The translations under genes and the position numbers were made by a program. A DNA stretch of 11,546 bases, from assembly GCA_031263385.1 (NCBI GenBank), contig JAISFX010000159.1:1-11546 (forward strand), read 5' to 3'. This stretch comes from Lactobacillus sp. (GTDB lineage: Bacteria > Pseudomonadota > Alphaproteobacteria > RF32 > CAG-239). Shown here piece after piece: positions 1-5,715 of this stretch. Below the pieces are notes generated by a model that worked only from the letters and a program-made list of their open reading frames with translations, ran no database searches and had not been told where the DNA came from. How positions within the stretch are numbered: position 1 is the stretch's first letter; each line of letters begins with the position of its first letter.

Positions 1-1
1 G

Positions 2-415
2 CAGAAAATCTTGCTTCTAAAGCCTCAGACGTTTATGAACCTTTCGGGTAATTCGGTTGTTAAGGCCGCAAATTTTTATAAAATTTTGCCGGCAAACATA
101 ATAGTTATTCATGATGATATAGATCTTAGGATTGACCAAGTTAAGGCTAAGCTTGGCGGGGGTACAGGTGGGCATAACGGGCTTAAAAGTATTGATGCTC
201 ATGTCACAAACGGGTATAACCGCATAAGAATAGGGGTCGGATCCTCTTTGAACGGAAACACTGTTGGGCATGTTCTTTCTTTTTTTGGTAAAAGTGAAGA
301 AGGGATGGTGCTGCGCTCGGTCGATATTGTATCAGAGCTGATGAAGGTGTTTATTGAATATGGGCTGGAAGATTTTTCTACCCAGCTCGGAATGCTGTTA
401 AAAGAAAAGGAATAA
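2..415 (+). CDS. pth: Peptidyl-tRNA hydrolase, C-terminal part (5' truncated by window edge)
   Basis: Releases tRNA from peptidyl-tRNA that drops off the ribosome, recycling tRNA in the cytoplasm. The frame is open from base 2, so the real start lies outside the window; the first in-frame TTG at base 11 is an internal Leu, not a start. The visible 138 residues carry Pth family motifs: KPQTFMNLSG with the substrate-binding Asn, IHDDIDL with the Asp that orients the catalytic His, and GGGTGGHNGLKSI with the second conserved His. The catalytic N-terminal His (His20 in E. coli) is in the missing part. The C-terminus ends at the usual distance after the GHNG motif, so the 3' end looks intact. The next gene starts 9 bases downstream, consistent with one operon with the hydrolase and ychF genes. 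Confidence 0.95.
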   Translation, partial: QKILLLKPQTFMNLSGNSVVKAANFYKILPANIIVIHDDIDLRIDQVKAKLGGGTGGHNGLKSIDAHVTNGYNRIRIGVGSSLNGNTVGHVLSFFGKSEEGMVLRSVDIVSELMKVFIEYGLEDFSTQLGMLLKEKE

Positions 416-424
416 GGATTAGTT

Positions 425-1273
425 ATGGCTAAGAGTGAAATGTTTTACGCAGTTGGTGATTCTCACGTAAGCTTTTTTACCGGCAATGAGCTTATGGACT
501 TCTTCCCATATAAAAAGGGAATCAATGTCGGTAATGACAGGCTTAAATATTTTAAGACATATCATTTGGGACCGGGGTTGGCATATAGTGCCAATAAGTA
601 TGGTTCTACTACAAAAACCAGAGAAAAAGCAGAATATCTGGTGAAGAATAAAATTCTTCCGGAAGGGGCTAACGTGGTGTTGTCTCTGGGAGGAATTGAT
701 GCAAGGCGACAGGTGGTGAAAATTAACCGAGAGAAGGGAATCGATTTTCAGACGATTGTTGACGGTATTGTAGATTGCTATAAAGACCTTTTGGAATATA
801 TGGATAAGGCAGGGTTTAAGCTTTATTGCTGGGGAATAGTTGCGACCATTACTGATGAAGCGGTTATAGAAACCGGTACAACAGTTAATGGTGACGAGGC
901 TACCAGAAACAGAATAACTATGATGATTAATGATGGGCTTAAAAGAATTTGTGAAGAAAACGGATGGAATTTTGTGTCTGTGGCAGAGGCAACAATTGAT
1001 GAAAACTTTAAGACCAGAGAAGATTTAATCTGCACAGACAGAAGCCACCTTAGCCAGATTATGGCCCCGACGGTGGCAAAAGAGTTTGAGAAATACGGAG
1101 TTGATATATTAGCACGTAAGTCAAAATTGGAGCATTTCGTAAACACTGCTCCATATTATATTAAAAGAAAAATGATAAAGATTTTAAGCCGTTTCATATT
1201 GGTAAAAAAATGGAGGAAGAAGTTTCGTTCATTGTACCAACCATATGGCCCGGTATGTAATGAAGAGTTTTAG
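425..1273 (+). CDS. SGNH/GDSL-like hydrolase (GDSH family), 282 aa
   Basis: Probable esterase or acyl-hydrolase of the SGNH fold; the substrate cannot be read from the sequence. Block I is GDSH with candidate nucleophile Ser13; the last block is TDRSH with Asp205 and His208, giving a Ser-Asp-His set. Between them, SLGGIDAR (about 87-94) resembles the GEIDCR-like motif of a GDSH subfamily often found near glycan/polysaccharide genes, but here the Glu is Gly and the Cys is Ala, so activity is uncertain. There is no signal peptide, so it should be cytoplasmic unless the basic, partly hydrophobic C-terminal tail (about 244-271, rich in Lys/Arg) binds membrane. The ATG follows an AAGG Shine-Dalgarno by 7 bases, and the stop codon overlaps the ychF Shine-Dalgarno, so it is embedded in the pth-ychF operon. 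Fold assignment fairly sure, role unknown. Confidence 0.7.
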   Translation: MAKSEMFYAVGDSHVSFFTGNELMDFFPYKKGINVGNDRLKYFKTYHLGPGLAYSANKYGSTTKTREKAEYLVKNKILPEGANVVLSLGGIDARRQVVKINREKGIDFQTIVDGIVDCYKDLLEYMDKAGFKLYCWGIVATITDEAVIETGTTVNGDEATRNRITMMINDGLKRICEENGWNFVSVAEATIDENFKTREDLICTDRSHLSQIMAPTVAKEFEKYGVDILARKSKLEHFVNTAPYYIKRKMIKILSRFILVKKWRKKFRSLYQPYGPVCNEEF

Positions 1274-1282
1274 GAGACTTTA

Positions 1283-2395
1283 ATGGGTTTTAATTGTGGG
1301 ATTGTAGGTTTGCCAAACGTTGGTAAATCTACGCTTTTTAATGCTTTAACACAGACAATCGCAGCACAGGCAGCAAACTTTCCGTTCTGCACGATTGAGC
1401 CTAATACGGGCCGTGTGGCAGTGCCTGATGTTCGTCTGGATAAGCTGGCATCAATAGTAAACCCGCAAGCGGTTATACCGACTTATTTGGAGTTTGTTGA
1501 TATTGCCGGATTGGTTAAAGGGGCATCAAAAGGTGAAGGTTTGGGTAATAAGTTTTTGGCCAATATTCGAGAGGTTGATGCAATAATCCATGTTCTTCGT
1601 TGTTTTGAAGATGAAAATATTACCCATGTGGAAGGTAATGTTGACCCGATAAGAGATGCAGAGATTGTTGAAACAGAGTTGATGATTGCTGATTTAGAAT
1701 CTTTACAGAGGCGATATGAGCAAAATGTTAAGAAGGCTCAGACAGGTGGTGATAAAGAAGCAAAGCTTTTAGTGACAGTGATTGAGCCGATTATTAAGGC
1801 TTTGGAACAAGGTAAGCCGGCAAGAACAGTAGCGCCGAGTGAGTCAATGAAAGATGAGTATAAGCAGTATAAGATGTTGAACCTTTTGACATCTAAGCCG
1901 GTTTTATACGTGTGCAATGTCGATGAGGCATCTGCGGCAACCGGTAACCAATATTCGGCAAGCGTGTTTGAAAAGGCAAAAGCCGAAGATGCTAAGGCGG
2001 TTATTATATCTGCGGCAATAGAATCGGAAGTGGCTCAGCTTGAGAATGTTGAAGAGAAAAATATGTTTCTGGAATCTTTGGGTTTGGAAGAGACCGGGCT
2101 TTCAAAGATTATTCGTGCCGGATATGAGCTTTTGGGTTTGCAGACATATTTTACTTGTGGTGTTAAAGAGGTTAGGGCGTGGACCTTTGCCAAGGGATAT
2201 AAAGCTCCGCAATGTGCCGGTGTGATACATACAGATTTTGAAAAAGGCTTCATAAGGGCTGAGACAATAGCCTATGATGACTTTGTATCTTTGGGTGGCG
2301 AACAGCCTGCAAAAGAGGCAGGCAAGATGCGCGCCGAGGGAAAAGAGTATATAGTCAAAGATGGCGATATAATGCACTTTCTTTTCAATGTGTGA
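1283..2395 (+). CDS. ychF: Redox-responsive ATPase YchF (Obg-like P-loop protein)
   Basis: Universally conserved TRAFAC-class nucleotidase of the OLA1/YchF group that binds ATP rather than GTP, associates with ribosomes, and in other bacteria modulates translation and oxidative-stress responses. Visible: P-loop GLPNVGKST (9-17), the family [10 protein letters not shown] segment (32-41), Walker B/G3 [16 protein letters not shown] (73-88) with a hydrophobic residue at the usual catalytic position, and the family's degenerate G4 motif NVDE (212-215) in place of NKxD, which fits relaxed base specificity. A coiled-coil-like insert follows the first G domain half (about 127-155), and the C-terminal TGS domain (about 280-366) ends [15 protein letters not shown]. 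Its 370 residues match the usual length near 363. The start is fixed by AGGAG 6 bases upstream, overlapping the stop of the hydrolase gene. Confidence 0.98.
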   Translation: MGFNCGIVGLPNVGKSTLFNALTQTIAAQAANFPFCTIEPNTGRVAVPDVRLDKLASIVNPQAVIPTYLEFVDIAGLVKGASKGEGLGNKFLANIREVDAIIHVLRCFEDENITHVEGNVDPIRDAEIVETELMIADLESLQRRYEQNVKKAQTGGDKEAKLLVTVIEPIIKALEQGKPARTVAPSESMKDEYKQYKMLNLLTSKPVLYVCNVDEASAATGNQYSASVFEKAKAEDAKAVIISAAIESEVAQLENVEEKNMFLESLGLEETGLSKIIRAGYELLGLQTYFTCGVKEVRAWTFAKGYKAPQCAGVIHTDFEKGFIRAETIAYDDFVSLGGEQPAKEAGKMRAEGKEYIVKDGDIMHFLFNV

Positions 2396-2494
2396 CCTCG
2401 TATTTTGGTATACTACTAGGAATTTATCTCCTTCTGTACTAAGCTGTACATGGTGTCGATAAATCCCGTCGTATTATGCTCAAACTCCGAGGTC
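2394..2494. repeat. Long nested imperfect palindrome (about 101 bp) after ychF
   Basis: Several concentric inverted repeats share one centre: GACCTCG (2394-2400) with CGAGGTC (2488-2494); TTTG (2404-2407) with CAAA (2481-2484); TATACTAC (2409-2416) with GTCGTATT (2468-2475), 6 of 8 paired; GGAATTTATC (2419-2428) with GATAAATCCC (2458-2467), 9 of 10 paired; and TGTAC (2435-2439) with GTACA (2446-2450). Together they fold the whole segment into one long interrupted hairpin, slightly better on the - strand where the A.C mismatch becomes G.U. The outer arm begins within the ychF stop codon. There is no clear U-tract after it, so it is not a typical Rho-independent terminator. It could be a palindromic intergenic repeat, a small structured RNA, or a Rho/RNase boundary; nothing in one window separates these. 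Confidence 0.5.
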
Positions 2495-2524
2495 TTTGAT
2501 GGTTTGTTTTATTTTGACTTTTTG

Positions 2525-2553
2525 TTGATTTTCGGCTAGGGTGATTTTTAAAT
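2525..2553 (+). promoter_or_regulatory. Possible sigma-70 promoter for the downstream hypothetical gene
   Basis: TTGATT (2525-2530) and TTAAAT (2548-2553) are separated by 17 bases, each 4 of 6 to the -35/-10 consensus, about 25-30 bases upstream of the likely start. The region is AT-rich, so chance matches are likely. Confidence 0.25.
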
Positions 2554-2582
2554 AAAGAATAATCATTTAAATAATTGTGAAT

Positions 2583-3146
2583 ATGAAAGAGTCGATCTAT
2601 TTACTAAAGACAATCCAGTCTTTTGCTAAAGTTAGCAAGACTGATGAAAAAGTGATTGATAAAGGTACCCCAGTTTGGGGGCATATGAGGCATCTTCTTG
2701 CGAGCCAAATAAACAAAGACCATGGTATCATGATTGCGGGGCATTCTCGAATGGAAACTATTTCTGATTTTGCAGAGGCCTATAAAAAGCAAATCCCTGA
2801 GATAATGCGCGCTAAAGGTGAGAAAGAAATCACTAAGGAAGTAATTTCTGATGTGAGATATTTCATCAAGGAACGCGAGGACGCACCTTATCGGGCGAAT
2901 GGCTATTTTGGGGCGTGGGATTTTTTGTCCCAGTATTACCATAGTCGCTATCCCGAATATTCTCGCGGGATGGCTCATGACCGAGCGATTAAAGAAACTA
3001 ATAACCGTTCCTATATTGTGTATGATTCTCAAGTTGCTGATATAACGGCAATAATTGAAGACAAGTATCAGGTAAAGTTGGGAGAGGTTAAAAGCCATAT
3101 TCCTGAATATTTCGCAGAGGCAGTAGTCAAATCATTATTTGTATAG
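2583..3146 (+). CDS. Hypothetical protein, 187 aa, no recognised family
   Basis: I do not recognise this protein. It is soluble-looking, with no signal peptide or membrane segment, and rich in charged and aromatic residues. Features are a segment with GHMRHLLASQ, a Lys/Glu-rich helical middle (about residues 64-100), and an aromatic cluster YRANGYFGAWDFLSQYYHSRYPEYSRG (about 102-128). The start is uncertain: ATG at 2583 is chosen, but an in-frame GTG lies at 2577, and neither has a good Shine-Dalgarno. Coding is supported by 187 open codons ending just before a strong terminator. It stands alone between ychF and trmL, preceded by a long palindrome and followed by its own terminator, so it is probably a single-gene unit. 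The sparse initiation signals and isolation allow recent acquisition, but this is not shown. Confidence 0.6.
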   Translation: MKESIYLLKTIQSFAKVSKTDEKVIDKGTPVWGHMRHLLASQINKDHGIMIAGHSRMETISDFAEAYKKQIPEIMRAKGEKEITKEVISDVRYFIKEREDAPYRANGYFGAWDFLSQYYHSRYPEYSRGMAHDRAIKETNNRSYIVYDSQVADITAIIEDKYQVKLGEVKSHIPEYFAEAVVKSLFV

Positions 3147-3161
3147 TTATAATCTGTAGAG

Positions 3162-3199
3162 AAAAGCGAGTTGTTTTATTAAAAAACAACTCGCTTTTT
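3162..3199 (+). terminator. Strong Rho-independent terminator after the hypothetical gene
   Basis: A perfect 16-bp stem (3162-3177 with 3183-3198) encloses a 5-base loop; the 3' arm ends in a run of T. The A-run at the 5' arm means the - strand transcript would also end in U, so it may act in both directions. Confidence 0.9.
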
Positions 3200-3236
3200 G
3201 TTTGGTTTTGGGGTATGAGATATAGCAAGATTTTTT

Positions 3237-3259
3237 GATATAAAGCCGTGCTTTATGTT
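3237..3259. other. Small hairpin upstream of trmL
   Basis: ATAAAGC (3240-3246) and GCTTTAT (3250-3256) pair around a CGT loop, and the stem extends by three more pairs including two G.U. No U-tract follows, so it is not an obvious terminator. It lies 30 bases before the trmL start, probably in its leader; function unknown and chance is possible. Confidence 0.3.
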
Positions 3260-3286
3260 TGAGATGACAATAGAAAGGGGTTGCTT

Positions 3287-3754
3287 ATGAGGATAGCACT
3301 GTATCAGCCAGATATTCCGCAAAACACAGGCACAATGCTTAGGCTTGGGGCTTGTTTGGATGTGGAGCTGGATATTATTGAGCCTTGTGGGTTTATATTT
3401 TCTGAGAAAGCTTTAAAGCGCGCCGGCATGGATTATTTGGATATGGTTAAATATCGCAGGCATAATTCTTGGGCAGATTTCTTAGCGTATAGAGAAGAGC
3501 ATAAAAACGAATATGGGCGTTTGGTGCTGCTGACTACTAAGGCAAAGCAGCCATACACAGAGTTTGAGTTTTTGCCAAATGATGTTTTGCTTTTGGGCAG
3601 AGAAAGTGCCGGAGCTCCGCAATCGGTACATGATATTGTTGAGGCAAGGTTAATAATTCCGATGAATGAAAAGGCTCGTTCTATTAATGTGGCAGTATCA
3701 GCGACTATGGTGCTGGGTGAGGCATTGAGACAAACGAAGATGTTTCCGAAATAA
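3287..3754 (+). CDS. trmL: tRNA (cytidine/uridine(34)-2'-O)-methyltransferase TrmL
   Basis: SAM-dependent SPOUT-class enzyme that 2'-O-methylates the wobble base C34/U34 of tRNA-Leu isoacceptors, aiding decoding in the cytoplasm. Visible family motifs: N-terminal IALYQPDIPQNTG (3-15), CGFIFSEKALKRAGMDY (34-50), then the trefoil-knot SAM site with LLLGRESAGAP (101-111) and IPMNEKARSINVAVSATMVLGEA (124-146). The 155 residues match the single-domain family length of about 155. The ATG at 3287 is preferred over an in-frame TTG at 3281, because AGGGG (3276-3280) is 6 bases from the ATG but directly abuts the TTG. It is a single gene with its own terminator, convergent with the sensor/sigma operon. 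Confidence 0.96.
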   Translation: MRIALYQPDIPQNTGTMLRLGACLDVELDIIEPCGFIFSEKALKRAGMDYLDMVKYRRHNSWADFLAYREEHKNEYGRLVLLTTKAKQPYTEFEFLPNDVLLLGRESAGAPQSVHDIVEARLIIPMNEKARSINVAVSATMVLGEALRQTKMFPK

Positions 3755-3756
3755 AG

Positions 3757-3784
3757 AAAAGGCTCAGAATTCTGAGCCTTTTTT
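3757..3784. terminator. Bidirectional terminator, 26-bp perfect palindrome
   Basis: The 13-base arms, AAAAGGCTCAGAA (3757-3769) and its exact complement (3770-3782), form a perfect palindrome flanked by A-runs and T-runs. It lies between the convergent stop codons of trmL and the heavy-metal sensor-like gene, so each strand reads a GC stem followed by a U-tract. With no unpaired loop bases, the terminal pairs must open to form the hairpin loop. Confidence 0.88.
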
Positions 3785-3785
3785 G

Positions 3786-4241
3786 TTATTTTTCAGGATG
3801 ACCTTCAGGCCCGTGAGGAGGGCGAGGGGCGTCATCTTTATCATGACGAGGCTTTGGATGATGAGGGCGTTTGCCGTCAAATCTTCTTTTGCTAATACGT
3901 TCAATCACTTTATTGCGCTCGTCCTCAGGCAATGAGCGAATCTTCTCGCCAACTTTTATGGCAAATTCTTGGAACATTTCTTGCTGCATAGCGCCAACTT
4001 TCTCAACCTGTTTATTGTATTCGTCTTGGTTGAAGTTGTCTGCTTTTAGCATTTCAACGGCTTTTATGCGCTCATCATTGATAGCTTTTTGCTGTTCGGC
4101 ATGTTTGGCCTGAAACTCTTTAACCAGCTCTGGTCCTTTGTGATGAGGTCTGAAATGTTTGATCTCTCCGGCTAAAAAGCCGATAAAGAAGATGTTAAGA
4201 CAAATGGAGCAGGTTAGTAATATTTTGGTTCTTTTCTTCAT
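3786..4241 (-). CDS. Membrane-anchored periplasmic metal sensor-like protein (CnrX/Spy/ZraP-like)
   Basis: Probable periplasmic heavy-metal sensor (Metal_resist/CnrX type) tethered to the inner membrane. An uncleaved N-terminal membrane segment (about 7-26, ILLTCSICLNIFFIGFLAGE) is followed by an all-helical periplasmic region (about 35-118) with the D-F-...-Y...V...Q.E....FA.K....I..LPEDER pattern of this family, and a Pro/His/Lys-rich tail (119-151). Histidines cluster just after the membrane (HFRPHHKG) and in the tail, apt for metal binding. In Cupriavidus CnrX, a similar protein senses Ni/Co and relieves an anti-sigma factor; that role here is inferred from gene order. Its AGGGAG Shine-Dalgarno overlaps the stop of the upstream small membrane protein, so the two are probably translationally coupled. 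The alternative is a CpxP/Spy-like chaperone. Confidence 0.75.
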   Translation of the reverse strand: MKKRTKILLTCSICLNIFFIGFLAGEIKHFRPHHKGPELVKEFQAKHAEQQKAINDERIKAVEMLKADNFNQDEYNKQVEKVGAMQQEMFQEFAIKVGEKIRSLPEDERNKVIERISKRRFDGKRPHHPKPRHDKDDAPRPPHGPEGHPEK

Positions 4242-4252
4242 GGTTTATCTCC

Positions 4253-4498
4253 CTATAAACTGAGGTACATGCTGTCAATATAGTCTGTAACATCGGTAAT
4301 GTTTCCTATATTAAAGCTAATTAAAAATCCTGCCAGAAACAGGGTTGGCATAACAAAAGCAGGTTTGGGTAAGCTTAAATCAGAAAAGAAAGACAGCATA
4401 TTCTGATAAAGGCTCTGCTTCTGCTTGATGTGGTATGACCGGCTGATAATCCTCTCAGCCAAATCTGCACTGCAGCCTTCATACTTTCTATTAAACAT
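4253..4498 (-). CDS. Small single-pass membrane protein, candidate anti-sigma factor (CnrY-like)
   Basis: This 81-residue protein has a cytoplasmic-looking N-terminus with a helical segment ADLAERIISRSYHIKQKQ (11-28), one hydrophobic span (about 48-65) and a short outer tail (66-81). Sequence alone does not assign a function. Its ATG overlaps the last codons of the ECF sigma gene (8-base overlap, 4491-4498) with an AAAGGA Shine-Dalgarno inside that gene, the coupling expected of a sigma/anti-sigma pair. It is followed by a CnrX-like sensor, mirroring the partners of the CnrYXH system, where CnrY is a small single-TM anti-sigma. There is no HxxxCxxC zinc motif, so it is not a ZAS/RsrA type. 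Existence is supported by tight coupling; the anti-sigma role is inference. Confidence 0.65.
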   Translation of the reverse strand: MFNRKYEGCSADLAERIISRSYHIKQKQSLYQNMLSFFSDLSLPKPAFVMPTLFLAGFLISFNIGNITDVTDYIDSMYLSL

Positions 4499-5033
4499 TT
4501 TTCAGTCCTTTCTTTAAGTTTTCCTTTGCCCTCATTATCAATGATTTGACAGCAGAGGTTGTAGTTTTCATAATTTTTGCAACTTCTTCGTAGGGGATGT
4601 CTTCATAAAACCCTAGATTGAGTGCGGTTTGCTGACTTTTAGGAAGCTTGTTGATTGCGACCTCAAGTTTAGCTTTCATTTGTTTTTCATATATATCGGC
4701 TGCGGCGTCTTTGTTGTCTCCGGCGACTTCCATCTCGGTAATGTCTTCAAAAAAATGTTTGTTCTTTCTTTTGTGGTCAATGCTCAAGTTTATTATTACC
4801 TGAGTGAACCATGTTTTGAAGCTGGCTCCGCGAGAGGCGTCGTACTTGTATGGGAACTCCCAAAGTTTGAGGAAGGCCTGCTGGGTTATGTCTTCAGCAG
4901 TAGTACGGTCCGCAACATATCTATATGCAATGCTATAAAAATATTTTGAATACCTTTTTACAAGTGTGCCAAAAGCCTGATGACTTCCGTCATTTATATC
5001 TTTAAGCAATTGAGTATCTTCAACGTTTTGCAC
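4491..5033 (-). CDS. ECF-type RNA polymerase sigma factor
   Basis: A group 4 (ECF) sigma-70 factor of 180 residues directing RNA polymerase to a small stress regulon. The sigma2 domain (about 8-90) includes AEDITQQAFLKLWEF (46-60) for core binding and -10 recognition, followed by SFKTWFTQVIINLSIDHKRK (71-90). A short acidic linker (about 95-117) leads to sigma4 (about 118-176) with LPKSQQTALNLGFYEDIPYEEVAKIM and the helix-turn-helix TTTSAVKSLIMRAKENLKK for the -35 element. The start is GTG at 5033 with AAGGA nine bases upstream; no other start lies near enough to keep the sigma2 N-terminus. It lies 40 bases after the His-rich gene with no terminator between, and overlaps the candidate anti-sigma, so it is probably co-transcribed and self-regulated. 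Confidence 0.93.
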   Translation of the reverse strand: MQNVEDTQLLKDINDGSHQAFGTLVKRYSKYFYSIAYRYVADRTTAEDITQQAFLKLWEFPYKYDASRGASFKTWFTQVIINLSIDHKRKNKHFFEDITEMEVAGDNKDAAADIYEKQMKAKLEVAINKLPKSQQTALNLGFYEDIPYEEVAKIMKTTTSAVKSLIMRAKENLKKGLKNV

Positions 5034-5073
5034 TTCTAGATATCCTTTTTATATTAATTTAGTTGATATTAGC

Positions 5074-5397
5074 TTAAAAACTACTTACTGCCAACGCTAA
5101 AATTCCGGTGCTTAACAAGATTGTGCCTGCTCTAGCCATGCCATTATGGTGATGATGGTGTCCGTGGCAGCCCCCGCCGTGATGATATACAACATGAGGT
5201 TGATAGTGTGGTATCATTGGCGGTTGGTGGTGTCTTATGACCACTGTAGGGTGATGTCTGGGTGGCTGGTGGTGGCGGAATGAGACCCCCTGATGGTGGG
5301 ATGGGGCTCCGTGGTGATGATGACCACCCGGGCCACGAGCTACGGCATTAGTAGAAATTAGTAGTACAGTACTAAACACTAATATAAACTTTTTCAT
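5074..5397 (-). CDS. Secreted His-rich protein, putative metal-binding
   Basis: This 107-residue protein is exported by a Sec signal peptide (residues 1-20, likely cleavage after AVA). The mature part has 22 histidines, nearly all between residues 25 and 85, in HH pairs and runs of four and five. It shows an internal repeat RHHQPP...RHHQPP (about 42-60), a GGGCHG segment with the only Cys, and a hydrophobic C-terminal stretch (about 89-107) that may associate with a membrane. The composition suggests binding of Ni, Co, Zn or Cu in the envelope, as buffer, store or sensor accessory; no enzyme motif is present. It starts at an ATG with a near-perfect AGGAGG Shine-Dalgarno, suggesting high expression. 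It is first in the operon with the ECF sigma and sensor genes, so is the likely main output of that system. Confidence 0.8.
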   Translation of the reverse strand: MKKFILVFSTVLLISTNAVARGPGGHHHHGAPSHHQGVSFRHHQPPRHHPTVVIRHHQPPMIPHYQPHVVYHHGGGCHGHHHHHNGMARAGTILLSTGILALAVSSF

Positions 5398-5414
5398 AAA
5401 TTCCTCCTTAGTTT

Positions 5415-5440
5415 GTAACGGTTACATAGAATAATACGAA
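5415..5440. promoter_or_regulatory. Palindrome GTAACGGTTAC with an ECF-like spaced element
   Basis: GTAACGGTTAC (5415-5425) is a 5-1-5 palindrome 18 bases upstream of the His-rich gene start. Read on the + strand it gives GTAACG, 16 bases, then CGAA (5437-5440), spacing typical of ECF promoters and, from memory, close to the GTAACC-N16-CGAA motif reported for the metal-responsive Caulobacter sigmaF. However, that orientation points away from the ECF operon. On the - strand a TATTAT (5431-5436) could be a sigma-70 -10. It may be an operator or one half of a divergent control region. Confidence 0.35.
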
Positions 5441-5611
5441 GGAAAACGCATAAGTATTCGGTATTTTTTTATGTGGGATTTTCTTTTAAATGAGGTTTTT
5501 GACAAAAAAATGAAAAATATAGCTGGATTTGGGTTTAAAAATGTGGTATATTGCTTTTGGTTTTTGATTAAAATAAGTTTTATTTCAAACTGTTTTTTTG
5601 AGGCAGGTGTC

Positions 5612-5669
5612 GTAAAGACCCATGTTTGCAGACTGAGGGGTTTGTGCTTGGGTGGGGGTCGTCATTTAC
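5612..5669 (+). other. Structured candidate leader upstream of carD
   Basis: GTAAAGACCC (5612-5621) can pair with GGGTC (5656-5660) plus TTTAC (5665-5669) across a 4-base bulge, enclosing a loop with smaller helices (CCCA with TGGG, GCA with TGC) and three G-runs. It would lie in the carD 5' UTR, about 35 bases before the Shine-Dalgarno. Not recognised as a known riboswitch; it may be fortuitous. Confidence 0.3.
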
Positions 5670-5715
5670 TTCTAAAAATCAGTTTTAGGTAAAAATTTGG
5701 TTTGAGGAAGATAAT

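Larger units (their letters stand above)
5398..5715. other. 318-base divergent regulatory spacer (His-rich/ECF operon and carD)
   Basis: AT-rich spacer between divergent genes. From left: the AGGAGG of the His-rich gene (- strand, about 5403-5408), the palindrome at 5415-5425, an AT-rich middle with an isolated TTGACA (5499-5504) lacking a well-spaced -10, a TATATT (5547-5552) that might be a carD -10 but has a poor -35, and a structured GC-richer block (5612-5669) shortly before the carD Shine-Dalgarno GAGGA (5704-5708). A 73-codon frame at 5471-5692 looks non-coding. I cannot assign either transcription start with confidence. Confidence 0.6.

Noticed and set aside
2604-3098. 164-codon - strand frame opposite the hypothetical gene
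   Set aside because: No ribosome-binding site or recognisable motif. The + strand frame spans more and ends just before a terminator, so it is the better candidate, although neither has homology I recognise.
3281-3286. TTG start for trmL two codons upstream
   Set aside because: The AGGGG ribosome-binding site directly abuts this TTG, while it is ideally spaced for the ATG at 3287.
4629-4949. 106-codon + strand frame inside the ECF sigma gene
   Set aside because: Antisense to a clearly recognised sigma factor; no Shine-Dalgarno or motif.
5599-5669. A G-quadruplex motif before carD
   Set aside because: Only three G-runs of three or more are within range, so the canonical four-tract pattern is not met.
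5471-5692. 73-codon + strand frame in the spacer upstream of carD
   Set aside because: No Shine-Dalgarno, odd composition (Phe/Cys/Leu rich from T-rich DNA), no family resemblance; overlaps the probable carD promoter and leader.
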